Assembly (NCBI GenBank): GCA_965661265.1
Contig: CBFIDE010000009.1
Coordinates: 1-64,000 of the forward strand
DNA from: CBFIDE01 sp965661265
GTDB lineage: Bacteria; Bacteroidota; Bacteroidia; Flavobacteriales; Schleiferiaceae
Direction of reading: 5' to 3'
Length of the DNA stretch: 64,000 bases
Below, piece after piece: positions 1-8,001 of the stretch (position 1 is its first letter; every line of letters begins with the position of its first letter). Both the position numbers and the translations under genes were made by a program. The notes under the pieces are model-generated. The model was not told the origin of the DNA. It searched no databases and worked only from the letters and a program-made list of their open reading frames with translations.

Positions 1-206
1 CCAACTTATAAGTAGGTGGCTAATCCTTTTTTTGCGTAATAATCCTATTACAAATATTGTGCAGTGCTAAATGTTCAAATATTTACTAATCAGAATTTTT
101 TTAGTGGTTTACTAAATCACATCAATCTGAGAGGATCTTTTTTTATCCACTCAATTCTATTTTCTAACTTGAATCAATATTCTAAAGTATAAGTGATTTT
201 AAATTA
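1..206. other. No gene recognised
   Basis: The first 206 bases are very AT-rich. I see no open frame with a recognisable product, no RNA gene and no convincing promoter. They may hold the 3' flank of a gene outside the window or the decayed 5' flank of the next gene. Confidence 0.5.
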
Positions 207-260
207 AGGCCTCGTTATAAATTTATCAATAGCAAAGGTCCAGCAGAATTAAGTTCTTCT

Positions 261-701
261 TTGATACAGACCGCCAACGCTGATCGTCAGTTGTGGCCTT
301 TTGTTTTAAAGAAAACACATTCACATTTAATTTTTTCATATTCAAAACCTCATAGAAAAATTTGGTCTCCAGAAATGGATGTGAATATTACTGAAGAAGG
401 AACGATGACCTTCATTAGGGTTGTAATCGGACCGGCAGCTGCCGTTTGGACCTTTTTCATGTTTTTGTACACTGCTGCCATAGTTGGATTTTTTGGGGGA
501 GGACTTCTTGCATATTCGCAGTTTCTCTTAAAAAAAGACATCTGGGCGATTTGGCTGATCCCAATATCTATGATACTAGCTCTTTTGGTGTTTATCGCTA
601 CTAAGTTGGGCAAGAAGAAAGCTTTAGATCAAATGCTATACTTTAAGAAATTCTTTGATCTGGCATTACCCAATAGTAAGCTAGTGGATAAGGATATTTA
701 A
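261..701 (+). CDS. Small membrane protein with uncertain or lost start
   Basis: A protein of unknown function with two hydrophobic segments, at about residues 50-85 and 95-113 counted from the TTG at 261. A conserved-looking patch contains SYSKPHRKIWSP and VWTFFMFLY, which I recall from a widespread hypothetical family, though I cannot name it. The frame stays open upstream to a TAA at 183-185. That stretch reads like normal protein (PRYKFINSKGPAELSSLIQ) but has no ATG, GTG or TTG. By analogy with the family, the start should lie near 207, where the codon is AGG. Either the TTG at 261 is used, giving a shortened protein, or the ATG was lost and the gene is a young pseudogene. It faces the next gene, with a shared terminator between them. 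Confidence 0.55.
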   Translation: MIQTANADRQLWPFVLKKTHSHLIFSYSKPHRKIWSPEMDVNITEEGTMTFIRVVIGPAAAVWTFFMFLYTAAIVGFFGGGLLAYSQFLLKKDIWAIWLIPISMILALLVFIATKLGKKKALDQMLYFKKFFDLALPNSKLVDKDI

Positions 702-767
702 AACTAACAGAAATATTATTCAGGGCTAGCCAATTCAAGCCCATCTTACTATTTTCTAATTAGACTC

Positions 768-812
768 AAAAAAGGGATGGAAAACCTGAAGTTTATCCAC
801 CCCTTTTAAAAT
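768..812. terminator. Bidirectional terminator hairpin
   Basis: AAAAGGGATGG (770-780) pairs with CCACCCCTTTT (797-807) with one mismatch. There are A and T runs on the two sides. It sits between convergent genes and could end transcripts from both. Confidence 0.55.
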
Positions 813-829
813 TTTGAGTTTAGTGTATT

Positions 830-1792
830 CTACTCTCCTCTGAGAACTTCCTTCACTTTTTGAACGATCTTGACATCTTCAATCTGCTTATTTAAATTAA
901 AAGCCAAAGCAAAGTTTTCAGCCATAATTTCGTCTGGGTGAACCGCTAATGAAGGATTAATTCCAACAGCCTTATAAAAGGATGTTGCCGCTTCAGACAT
1001 TGAATAGATAGTAGGAGAGCCGTTCTTCATATAAACGATGGGTCCATTTCCATTATCAGCCATTTCTAAAAATCCAACTCTAAGGTAATCTGTAATTGGA
1101 GCATTCTTATAGCTTTCATTAGAATAGACAATCATAGCCACTAATTTTGACTCATTTTTAATGTTTAACCTAATGTAGCTTTCTGTTAATGGAGCATTAG
1201 GATTGGTCACCTTCAATCTTTGTAAACTTTGAGGGTAGGCAATGGTCCCGTTTAACATTTTAAATTGAATTAATGCATACATAGAAGTTTTAAACTCATA
1301 ATCATGAGCAGATACTACATGAAATAATTTTCTCAGAATCATCTCCTCCAATTTGTCTTTTGAGAGGTCTGAGAACTTATCACAAAACACAATATATTCT
1401 AGTCTTGCATAGGAAGTTGGATATCCCTGTTCTTCTCCAGTAGATCTCAAGAAATAAAGAGCTTCAGGAACTTTTAAACTGTAATTTTCTTTTGCCAAAA
1501 TTCCTTCAATCTTTGTAATGACTGCCATAACTTTTGCTTTCTCATCTTCAGTCCAAGGCTTTGCAGAGGCAGCGTTTAAGGCAAGTAATTCTTCCTTGCT
1601 TCCTTGTTCTTTTTGTAGCCTAACGTCTATGTCAAATTGACTCCAAGAATCAGTATACGCGTCTGGGGTAGATAAATATTCTGATGTTAAACTCGCATCA
1701 GTGAATACAATATGATCACTAAGGCTCTGCGAGGAAAGCATAAAGCTTGAACAGCTCAATAGAAGGATAAAAAGCTTGTAGAATTTCTTCAT
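830..1792 (-). CDS. Secreted protein, degenerate metalloprotease-like
   Basis: A 320-residue protein of unknown function. The start is the ATG at 1792, which opens a clear signal peptide (MKKFYKLFILLLSCSSFMLSSQ); a longer frame to 1858 only adds a charged stretch in front of it. Residues 150-170 read LRKLFHVVSAHDYE. This resembles the HELFHxxSRH zinc-binding helix of a bacterial family of peptidase-like secreted proteins. Here the first His-Glu pair is Arg154-Lys155, while His158 and His163 remain. If the comparison holds, it is a non-catalytic relative; that rests on remembered family pattern, not an alignment. A TATATTTG box lies about 40 bases upstream of the start. Confidence 0.6.
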   Translation of the reverse strand: MKKFYKLFILLLSCSSFMLSSQSLSDHIVFTDASLTSEYLSTPDAYTDSWSQFDIDVRLQKEQGSKEELLALNAASAKPWTEDEKAKVMAVITKIEGILAKENYSLKVPEALYFLRSTGEEQGYPTSYARLEYIVFCDKFSDLSKDKLEEMILRKLFHVVSAHDYEFKTSMYALIQFKMLNGTIAYPQSLQRLKVTNPNAPLTESYIRLNIKNESKLVAMIVYSNESYKNAPITDYLRVGFLEMADNGNGPIVYMKNGSPTIYSMSEAATSFYKAVGINPSLAVHPDEIMAENFALAFNLNKQIEDVKIVQKVKEVLRGE

Positions 1793-1831
1793 TATTTGAT
1801 TGATTTTTGAAAATTGATTTGAATTCTGACC

Positions 1832-1839
1832 CAAATATA
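1832..1839 (-). promoter_or_regulatory. Putative -7 promoter box (TATATTTG)
   Basis: On the minus strand this reads TATATTTG, an exact match to the Bacteroidota TAnnTTTG box, 40 bases before the start at 1792. A TTG lies 16 bases further upstream (1856-1858), slightly closer than usual for a -33 element. Confidence 0.5.
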
Positions 1840-1925
1840 GAGCTTTTGATGATTTCAATCTTCATTTTCTTAAAGGCATATTTTAATATTTAATTGTTCT
1901 AATTTTGAAAGACTTAATTCCTTGG

Positions 1926-3054
1926 ATGAAAAAACTACTTTTTCTTTTATTAGCACCTATCCCTCTTAGTTATACAGCATTAGCGTAAGCTGATGAAGCA
2001 TCAAGCCGGACTTCTAAGATGGAGGATGATGAAAAGAACTTCAAGACTCTATTAATTCCCACGGTAACTTATAATAATAGTTTTGGAGGTGTATTTGGCT
2101 TTATGGCATCGGGCTTTTATAAGATTAATCTAAGCGATACAATCTCCTCTCAATCTAAGTCTCTATTAATTGGTACCTATAGTACCAATAATACTTGGTT
2201 TTTAATCTAGCCCAATAAGTTCTACTTCTTAGAGAATAAATACCGCGGTTCTTTAGTTTTAGGATTGGGTCAAGTAATTTTTTAAACCTATTATGATTGG
2301 TCGGATGGTCTAGCCATAATTCCTCCTGGTTTGCTGCCTTTACTGCCTGATGATGGAGGGTCTTTTGTTGACTATAGCAATAGTTTTCAATTGGTATTTC
2401 TAGAATTGTTAAGAAGAGTGTATGACAAGCTGCATCTAGAGGGACGCATATTATTTTCTCATTCTATTACTACTTTTGATAGTGAGTTTCTTCCGGAAGA
2501 AGAAGTTTCTCTTCAAGGATTCGGATTTGCGGCCGAATATGACACCCGTGATAATCAGTTTTTGCCTATAAAAGGAATGAATACGATTTAATACCACTAC
2601 ATTTTTGTAGAGTTTGGGAAGTAGTAATACTTATACTAATCTAAATATTGAAGCAAATAAATACTATAATCTCAAAGAGAGAAATGTGGTGCTACTTCGG
2701 TTTTTTGGCCAAATCGCAGTAGGCGATGTTCCCTTTGCAGGTCAGAATACCGTTGGAAGAGATGATCTTAGGGGGGTATTCAAATGGAAAGAATAGGGCA
2801 GGCCAAGTTTATGTGCTTCAAGTGAATATCGTTATTGGATCACTCCAAAATGGGGGTATGTAGCTTTTGGTGGTTTCGCTTCCGCGATAGATCAACTAGA
2901 TGAATTTGAGTTTGGAAACTTATTGCCAGGAGTAGGCGCTGGGCTGCGCTATATGGCTTTACCTGATTCTGATATAAGTATTGGTATAGACCTAGCAGTA
3001 GGTAAGGAAGACTGGGGTTTATACTTTAGAATTGGAGAAGCATTTACACGATAA
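1926..3054 (+). pseudogene. Outer-membrane barrel (BamA/D15-like) pseudogene
   Basis: Remains of an outer-membrane beta-barrel protein of about 375 residues. It opens with ATG and a signal peptide (MKKLLFLLLAPIPLSYTALA). In-frame stops follow at 1986-1988, 2208-2210, 2283-2285 and 2589-2591, then a frameshift between about 2592 and 2614. Two further compensating shifts occur near 2775-2830. Reading across frames near 2775 recovers GYSNGKNRAGQVYVLQV followed by EYRYWITPKWG, the pattern of the last strands of Omp85/surface-antigen barrels. The barrel end (KEDWGLYFRIGEAFTR) is intact before a TAA at 3052. Earlier pieces such as FGFAAEYDTRDNQFLPIKG also fit this family. With several independent lesions it cannot make a full-length product. 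I am confident of the decay and fairly confident of the family. Confidence 0.85.
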
Positions 3055-3099
3055 ATGATGTTAATTAACTCAATTCGAGCTTGATCCTAAAAGACAAAA

Positions 3100-3128
3100 G
3101 CCTCAAGACATTTGATACATCTTGAGGC
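3100..3128 (-). terminator. Hairpin, possible second terminator
   Basis: GCCTCAAGA (3100-3108) and TCTTGAGGC (3120-3128) form a perfect 9-bp stem with an 11-base loop. On the minus strand it is followed by TTTTGTCTTTT, so it could back up the tRNA terminator. Confidence 0.5.
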
Positions 3129-3164
3129 ATTCTATTCCCACAGCCATATGGGCGTACTTTAATA

Positions 3165-3200
3165 CAAAAAAAAGACTCTAAACCTGAGGACTTAGAGTCT
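3165..3200 (-). terminator. Rho-independent terminator of tRNA-Asp
   Basis: AGACTCTAA (3173-3181) pairs with TTAGAGTCT (3192-3200). On the minus strand the stem is followed by a run of eight T, 6-40 bases past the 3' end of the tRNA. Confidence 0.75.
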
Positions 3201-3205
3201 AATAT

Positions 3206-3282
3206 TGGCGGTCCGGACGGGACTCGAACCCGCGACCCCATGCGTGACAGGCATGTATTCTAACCAACTGAACTACCGGACC
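3206..3282 (-). tRNA. tRNA-Asp (GTC)
   Basis: Read on the minus strand, the acceptor stem GGTCCGG (from 3282) pairs with CCGGACC, followed by discriminator G and an encoded CCA. The T-arm is GCGGG/TTCGAGT/CCCGT and the anticodon loop CCTGTCACG gives GTC, hence aspartate. It is 77 bases including CCA, a normal length, and is followed directly by a strong terminator, so it is probably transcribed alone. Confidence 0.95.
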
Positions 3283-3552
3283 AATATTCCTTCCTTGAAT
3301 TTTACTTTAAGGAAAATATGCAGAGTTAAACTCTTAAGAACTTCCCAATAAAGAAAAAATCCTTCTTTAACGGGGCGCAAATATATAACCTTTTCAAAGC
3401 TTGGCAAATAATTTTATTCAAATACTTGTATTTTTTTTAATCAAGTGATTTTTGAGTTTTTAATAAGTCAGTTAGTAAATAGCTTTAGGTAATTTTTGTC
3501 TACGTTTTTTATTGAATAACTTGCTTAGAATTAATCTAAAACAAAAACCAAG

Positions 3553-4104
3553 ATGAAAAAATTACTACTTAGTTTAGCTGTAATATTAGGATTATCCTTT
3601 TCGGCAGAATTAAAAGCACAAAACCTTATCGGTGTAAGAGCAGGATATCATCAGGCAAAAATGACCACTGATTTAGGTGATTATGATGCCTTAGGAGGTG
3701 TTTACCTAGGCGTCATGAAAGATTTTGATATTATTCCGTTCGTAAAGTTGAATGTTGGCTTAGAATATTTTACCAATGGATTTGAAATTTCAGACTTGAA
3801 AATAAGTAATAAACTTAATACTCTTAGCATTCCTGTATTAGCCAAAGTAAAATTGGGTCCAATCTATGCTATGGGCGGATTAGGAGCTAATATTGTATTA
3901 GGTCAAACCTACGAAATCGATGGAGAGGAGATTGATGTACCGGCCGGATTTGAAGCTGCTAGTTTTGATCTTCCTGTAATCGCTGGAGTTGGTTTTAAGA
4001 TTCTAATGGTAGGAATAGAAGCTAGATATCACTACGGAACCATCCAGCCTTATGACGGTGCAAATAACTCTTATCTTCAATTAGGAGCTATACTTTCTCT
4101 TTAA
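3553..4104 (+). CDS. Outer-membrane beta-barrel protein
   Basis: A 183-residue protein with signal peptide MKKLLLSLAVILGLSFSAELKAQ, followed by alternating hydrophobic strands rich in Gly, Tyr and Phe (VGLEYFTNGFEI, MGGLGANIVLG, VGIEARYHYG). It ends in a hydrophobic strand, LQLGAILSL. This is the usual layout of the small Bacteroidota outer-membrane barrel (porin-like, OMP_b-brl) families, which sit in the outer membrane with no enzyme activity that can be read from sequence. It is a single gene with its own terminator. The specific role is unknown. Confidence 0.8.
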   Translation: MKKLLLSLAVILGLSFSAELKAQNLIGVRAGYHQAKMTTDLGDYDALGGVYLGVMKDFDIIPFVKLNVGLEYFTNGFEISDLKISNKLNTLSIPVLAKVKLGPIYAMGGLGANIVLGQTYEIDGEEIDVPAGFEAASFDLPVIAGVGFKILMVGIEARYHYGTIQPYDGANNSYLQLGAILSL

Positions 4105-4126
4105 GAATTAGTTATATGAATTCTAA

Positions 4127-4152
4127 AAAGCTCCCCGTAGGGAGCTTTTTTT
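4127..4152 (+). terminator. Rho-independent terminator
   Basis: AGCTCCC (4129-4135), a CGTA loop and GGGAGCT (4140-4146) are followed by TTTTTT. It lies 23 bases after the barrel gene. Confidence 0.85.
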
Positions 4153-4294
4153 ATTCCTTATAATATTTATTATTAAGAAGCAGCTCAGCTAGAATTCATC
4201 ATTCTGATCATTGACAGAACAAAATGCCTTCATGGACCTAAGGCTTTATTGAGTTATCTTGCGGCCCCTTAATCAGAATAGATAAACACAAAAC

Positions 4295-4864
4295 TTGAAG
4301 TCCTTCTTACTTTCCTTTTTTCTTTGTTTTATAGGGTCTTTCTATCCGTTAATCACAAATGCACAATACAAGTTAAGCGCAGCTGTTGATGGCTTAGCGG
4401 GCTTTAATACTTCAGAAGTCTATCTCCAATCTAATAAGTTGGACCAATCTTTATTTATAGGATTCGGGGCTTATGCTATTAATGAATATCAAATAGAATC
4501 TCATTCGTTAAGAAGTATTATTGGATTTAAAGGTCTTTGGAGTGATGGAACATATGAAGGTGAAAATTTTGATGTTCAGAGCTATAAACTTGTTTTGGGC
4601 TTAGGCTATGGTTTTAAGCTGACAGACAATTTTAAAATAGGAGCAGGGATTGAGCTGGAGAATAATTTAGACTTTAATGAAATTAGAGGTCAAACGGCAG
4701 AAATCTTGCGTACTTCCTTCATAAGTCAAATTGATTATAAAATCCATGAAAGAATAGATATCTATCTTCTATACTATCGGGCCTTAAGTCCAATTTTTGA
4801 TACCTACTTAATTTTTAATCCAGAGAATCAGTTTAGACTAGGATTATCCTACAGAATATTATGA
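4295..4864 (+). CDS. Secreted or outer-membrane barrel-like protein, TTG start
   Basis: A 189-residue protein beginning at a TTG. That start is chosen because it opens a textbook signal peptide (MKSFLLSFFLCFIGSFYP to ITNAQ) and no other start fits. The mature part has amphipathic strands (LVLGLGYGFKLTDNFKIGAG, IDYKIHERIDIYLLYYRA) and a C-terminal FRLGLSYRIL, as in small outer-membrane barrels. Its stop overlaps the ATG of the CotH-like lipoprotein gene by 4 bases, so the two are translationally coupled. It is probably the outer-membrane partner of that lipoprotein. No named family is recognised. Confidence 0.65.
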   Translation: MKSFLLSFFLCFIGSFYPLITNAQYKLSAAVDGLAGFNTSEVYLQSNKLDQSLFIGFGAYAINEYQIESHSLRSIIGFKGLWSDGTYEGENFDVQSYKLVLGLGYGFKLTDNFKIGAGIELENNLDFNEIRGQTAEILRTSFISQIDYKIHERIDIYLLYYRALSPIFDTYLIFNPENQFRLGLSYRIL

Positions 4865-6072
4865 TAAAGTTTTTGACATTTTTAATTCTTAGTGGCTTAC
4901 TGCTTTCATGTTCTAAATTAGAGTATAATGAAAGGTATATGGATGTTGAAAATATTAGGGCGGATTCAATGAATTCATCTCTAGGACGGGTTAAAATTAT
5001 AGCTGATCCCGATACAATCGATTATTTACTGGATGGATTCAAATATAAAATTGTGATAAAAGGTCTTTTTGAATACTATGATTCTCATGGCAATTTTGTG
5101 TTTCAAGACTCTTGCAAGTTTGAAGTTAGAGGTACTGGATCAGCCTTCAGGCCGATGAAATCGATAGGAGTAGAGCTTGCCCAAAGCTTCAATAATAATG
5201 CTGTCCAAATGCTAAAAACGGATAAGGTTAGACCTCAGCATAATTTGAATGAACTTCAATTCTTTAGACTTAGAAATAGTGGACAAGATTTTGGCCGAAC
5301 TATGATGAGGGATTTAGCTTATTCAGAGTTAATGCTTGAATATCCACTGGACCTTGAGCTTAAGTATGGGAATCCAATACATTTATTCTTTAATGACTCC
5401 TATTACGGTTTGTTAAATATTAGATCGGACTTTGATCCTGCTGCTCTTGCAACAACATTAGGCGTAGATTCTTCTGACATAGGAATTATAAAAATGGATA
5501 AGGAAAATGGAAGCTTAGAACATGATAAAGGAGAAAGTGCATTGGCCTTGGAGTTAGAAGCAGCAATCGAAAATGAGTCATTGACCGGAATTTATAAAAC
5601 AATTAATATTCCTAATTTTATTGATTATATACTGTTTCAAGATTATATTGGAAATACCGACTGGCCCGGAAGTAATGTTGAAGCATATAGTGTCAATAGA
5701 TCTAAATTCAAGTTTTTACTTTATGATTTAGATTTTGCTGCCTTTAAGACCAATTCTCAAATACTGCCAAAAATGGAGTATTTGAATGATGATCTTTCAA
5801 AAATCTACCAAATTTTGTTTTTTCAGGATAGCTCTTTCAAGACTCAATTGGAGGAAAGGCAAGTGGAGCTCTATAAATTATTTGAAACAGATGACTTTGA
5901 GCGGATTGTTCAAGAAAGAGTGGCAGCGATAGAAAATGAAATTCCTTATCTCATGAGTCTTTATAAGGAGCCACTAAATACTATGCAATGGCATCTAAAT
6001 ATTGACCAATTAATCAGGGATCAGAAGAATAGAGATCGTGATAACAGAAAGAAATACAAGCTTGCGGAATGA
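4861..6072 (+). CDS. CotH-like kinase-fold lipoprotein
   Basis: A 403-residue lipoprotein: a signal peptide ends in LLLSC, so Cys17 would be lipidated. The body resembles the CotH family of secreted, kinase-fold proteins: an early strand domain (KFEVRGTGSAFRPMKSIGVE), then LRNSGQDFGRTMMRDLAYSEL, then NDSYYGLLNIRSDFD, and a late acidic motif FLLYDLDFAAF that matches the metal-binding DLD/DxD site of the fold. CotH of Bacillus phosphorylates spore-coat proteins; in Bacteroidota the targets are not known. The gene overlaps both neighbours by 4 bases, forming a three-gene operon with two barrel-type proteins. Family assignment is fairly confident; activity is inferred. Confidence 0.72.
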   Translation: MIKFLTFLILSGLLLSCSKLEYNERYMDVENIRADSMNSSLGRVKIIADPDTIDYLLDGFKYKIVIKGLFEYYDSHGNFVFQDSCKFEVRGTGSAFRPMKSIGVELAQSFNNNAVQMLKTDKVRPQHNLNELQFFRLRNSGQDFGRTMMRDLAYSELMLEYPLDLELKYGNPIHLFFNDSYYGLLNIRSDFDPAALATTLGVDSSDIGIIKMDKENGSLEHDKGESALALELEAAIENESLTGIYKTINIPNFIDYILFQDYIGNTDWPGSNVEAYSVNRSKFKFLLYDLDFAAFKTNSQILPKMEYLNDDLSKIYQILFFQDSSFKTQLEERQVELYKLFETDDFERIVQERVAAIENEIPYLMSLYKEPLNTMQWHLNIDQLIRDQKNRDRDNRKKYKLAE

Positions 6073-6740
6073 GTAATAATCAGCCTTGGGTAAAAGGCAT
6101 CTCCTTATTACTTATTCTGCTATTCAATATTCATTCTTTTGCGCAAGAAATGAATGATAATCCGAGTAGAAATGAAGTTTGGACGGGTGTTTCTTTGTCT
6201 AAAAAACTAAATAAAAAAGTGGGACTTAACCTAGATCAGCAAACTAGATTTACTGATGGTCTATCTACTTTTAGGGTCAGTTTTTTTGAATTAGGCACTA
6301 CTTATAAATTTAACGAGCATTTTAATTTTAAGAGTCAAGCTCGATATTCCTTTAGGAGTGAAAGTAGAAATACTTTTAGACTTTCTTTTGATGGAAAAGC
6401 GAAGTATAAGATCAAAAGCTTAAATCTTAATTTAGTATATCGTCTGAGGTTGCAAAATTCTACTGTGGACTATACGGCGCAGAATATTACTCTGCTCAGA
6501 AATAGATTTGGTCTAAGTTATGATTGGACAAAGAAGTTAGATTCGTATCTACAATATGAGAGTTTTTATCGGCTTAATGAGCCAATGGAGTTTAGAGCTA
6601 ATCGTTATTCATTAGGAATGAACTGGGAGGTTAGAAAGAACTTGGACCTAGATTTCTTTATTCAGATTGATCATGAGATAAATCGCAAAAATCCATGGAC
6701 AGAATACATAGTTGGAACCCTTTTGGAGGTAAAGCTTTAG
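6069..6740 (+). CDS. DUF2490-family outer-membrane protein
   Basis: A 223-residue secreted barrel protein. Its N-terminus, with a signal peptide ending at SFAQ, is followed by NEVWTGVSLSKKLNKKVGL and repeated charged beta strands (RVSFFELGTTYKFNEHFNFK, YDWTKKLDSYLQYESFYRL). It ends with DLDFFIQIDHEINRKNP and EYIVGTLLEVKL. This matches DUF2490, a family of predicted outer-membrane proteins of unknown function. It is the last gene of the barrel / CotH-like / DUF2490 operon, and starts inside the stop of the CotH-like gene (ATGA overlap). It converges on the lipid A deacylase gene. Confidence 0.75.
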   Translation: MSNNQPWVKGISLLLILLFNIHSFAQEMNDNPSRNEVWTGVSLSKKLNKKVGLNLDQQTRFTDGLSTFRVSFFELGTTYKFNEHFNFKSQARYSFRSESRNTFRLSFDGKAKYKIKSLNLNLVYRLRLQNSTVDYTAQNITLLRNRFGLSYDWTKKLDSYLQYESFYRLNEPMEFRANRYSLGMNWEVRKNLDLDFFIQIDHEINRKNPWTEYIVGTLLEVKL

Positions 6741-6760
6741 ATGCTAATTAAAGTCTTTAA

Positions 6761-7888
6761 TTATAATTTTACACCCATACCAAATTCAACCCAGTCTGCA
6801 GCTCCACCGTTTAATGTCTTTAAACCAATTTGAGTATATAAATGCTTACTAATATCAAACTTTGCAGCAGGTCTAAAGAAGAAGCCGGCTTTTCTATCAG
6901 GAGCTTTTAGGTATCCTCCTACTTGCAGTCTAATGCTAAATCTCCAAACCCTATAATCATATCCCACATGGTATCCATACATCCAAGGATCTTCATCAAA
7001 AGCAGTAAGGCTTCCGTCATAGAACATGTCTAGTCCTACTGTAGCAGCGTGCTTTAGGTTAATGAAATACTGATACTCCAAAACTGTACTTGAATTAAAA
7101 TAACGATTGGAAGTGCCGGCATCAGAACCATTCTGTGTAGTTCCAACGGCCTGATAAACTAAAAAATTATGCTCTTTGAGTGGCATTTCTATGTCTTTTT
7201 TCTTGCTTACGTCCGGCCTTACGGGCAAGAGTATTGAAGGATTGTCAGGTGATTCATCAGCATTCTTTTGATCTGAATTAAAATGATACCTAGCTCCTAC
7301 ATTCACACCAAACATATTCAAACCATAGTTGGGCTGAAAGGATCTGCCGTTTGAAAAATGAGTAAAGTCCACACCATATAATAGATCCATTTCCCTATTT
7401 AAATTAAAGCGACCTCCAATATTATAATTGAAGTAAACAGCTCCTCTTGCTCCAATCGCATCATTATAGGGATTGTCTATTGGGTCATAATTCTGTAAGT
7501 CATAGGTGAGTCCAAAAGATAACTCTGAAATCCATGTATGTCTTCTGTTGGGCGAAATAGGAAAGCTAATAAAACCATACAAGGCATTTGGTTTTCCCAA
7601 TATATCAGGGTCACCTATAAACCCAGTATAGTAACCTACTCCAAAGGCAGGAAATCCATAATTATGATGCCATGCTTCGCTACCATCCATTTGCCATCCT
7701 AATCTTAATTCAACCGATCCATATCCATGAGATAAGGCTTCAGCTAAGTCCTCACCTGTATACATATGAACACCTGAATGCAGCTTTATATCAACAAACA
7801 TAAAATTATTATCCTCCATTAACTGCGGAGTCTGTGCAGATAGGCAAGTGGTAATATAAAGGCTTAATAAAAGTAGTGTTTTTTTCAT
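6761..7888 (-). CDS. Acyloxyacyl hydrolase (PagL-like lipid A deacylase)
   Basis: A 375-residue outer-membrane protein. The N-terminal half looks like the PagL/acyloxyacyl hydrolase barrel, with the active-site motif DFTHFSNGRS, where PagL uses a His-x-Ser pair followed by Asn. PagL-type enzymes remove an acyl chain from lipid A in the outer membrane. The C-terminal half adds another barrel-like segment (from about residue 225) that classical PagL lacks. The ATG at 7888 is chosen because it starts the signal peptide MKKTLLLLSLYITTCLSAQ; the frame runs on to 8011 but that extension would overlap the divergent promoter region. A TACATTTG box lies 19 bases upstream. Confidence 0.78.
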   Translation of the reverse strand: MKKTLLLLSLYITTCLSAQTPQLMEDNNFMFVDIKLHSGVHMYTGEDLAEALSHGYGSVELRLGWQMDGSEAWHHNYGFPAFGVGYYTGFIGDPDILGKPNALYGFISFPISPNRRHTWISELSFGLTYDLQNYDPIDNPYNDAIGARGAVYFNYNIGGRFNLNREMDLLYGVDFTHFSNGRSFQPNYGLNMFGVNVGARYHFNSDQKNADESPDNPSILLPVRPDVSKKKDIEMPLKEHNFLVYQAVGTTQNGSDAGTSNRYFNSSTVLEYQYFINLKHAATVGLDMFYDGSLTAFDEDPWMYGYHVGYDYRVWRFSIRLQVGGYLKAPDRKAGFFFRPAAKFDISKHLYTQIGLKTLNGGAADWVEFGMGVKL

Positions 7889-7906
7889 GTGACTTCTTTC
7901 TGATAT

Positions 7907-7914
7907 CAAATGTA
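7907..7914 (-). promoter_or_regulatory. Putative -7 box (TACATTTG) for the deacylase gene
   Basis: The minus strand reads TACATTTG, matching TAnnTTTG. The implied transcript start is about 13 bases before the ATG at 7888. No clear -33 TTG was seen. Confidence 0.5.
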
Positions 7915-7990
7915 TTAAAATGTTCTTTTTCATGAAAGGAATAATAATTGAATATGTGATGTTGGTTACATACAGAAAGATTAGGTATGC

Positions 7991-7998
7991 TATATTTG
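7991..7998 (+). promoter_or_regulatory. Putative -7 box (TATATTTG) for the YeiH-type gene
   Basis: TATATTTG lies 3 bases before the ATG at 8002. This would give a leaderless mRNA and makes the upstream in-frame ATG at 7987 unlikely to be used. No well-spaced -33 TTG was seen. Confidence 0.45.
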
Positions 7999-8001
7999 AA
8001 G

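Larger units (their letters stand above)
3055..3552. other. Intergenic region carrying tRNA-Asp
   Basis: This stretch has no protein gene. It contains two hairpins and the minus-strand tRNA listed separately. Bases 3300-3552 are AT-rich, and I see no exact TAnnTTTG box for the downstream barrel gene. Confidence 0.6.

Noticed and set aside
1926..3054. Stop codons in the barrel gene read as recoding or suppression
   Set aside because: There are both TAA and TAG stops plus several frameshifts, which points to decay rather than recoding.
6745..6763. 19-base AT palindrome between convergent genes
   Set aside because: It is built from TAATTAAAG and CTTTAATTA around a single base, has no G+C stem and overlaps a stop codon; it may be chance or a weak terminator.
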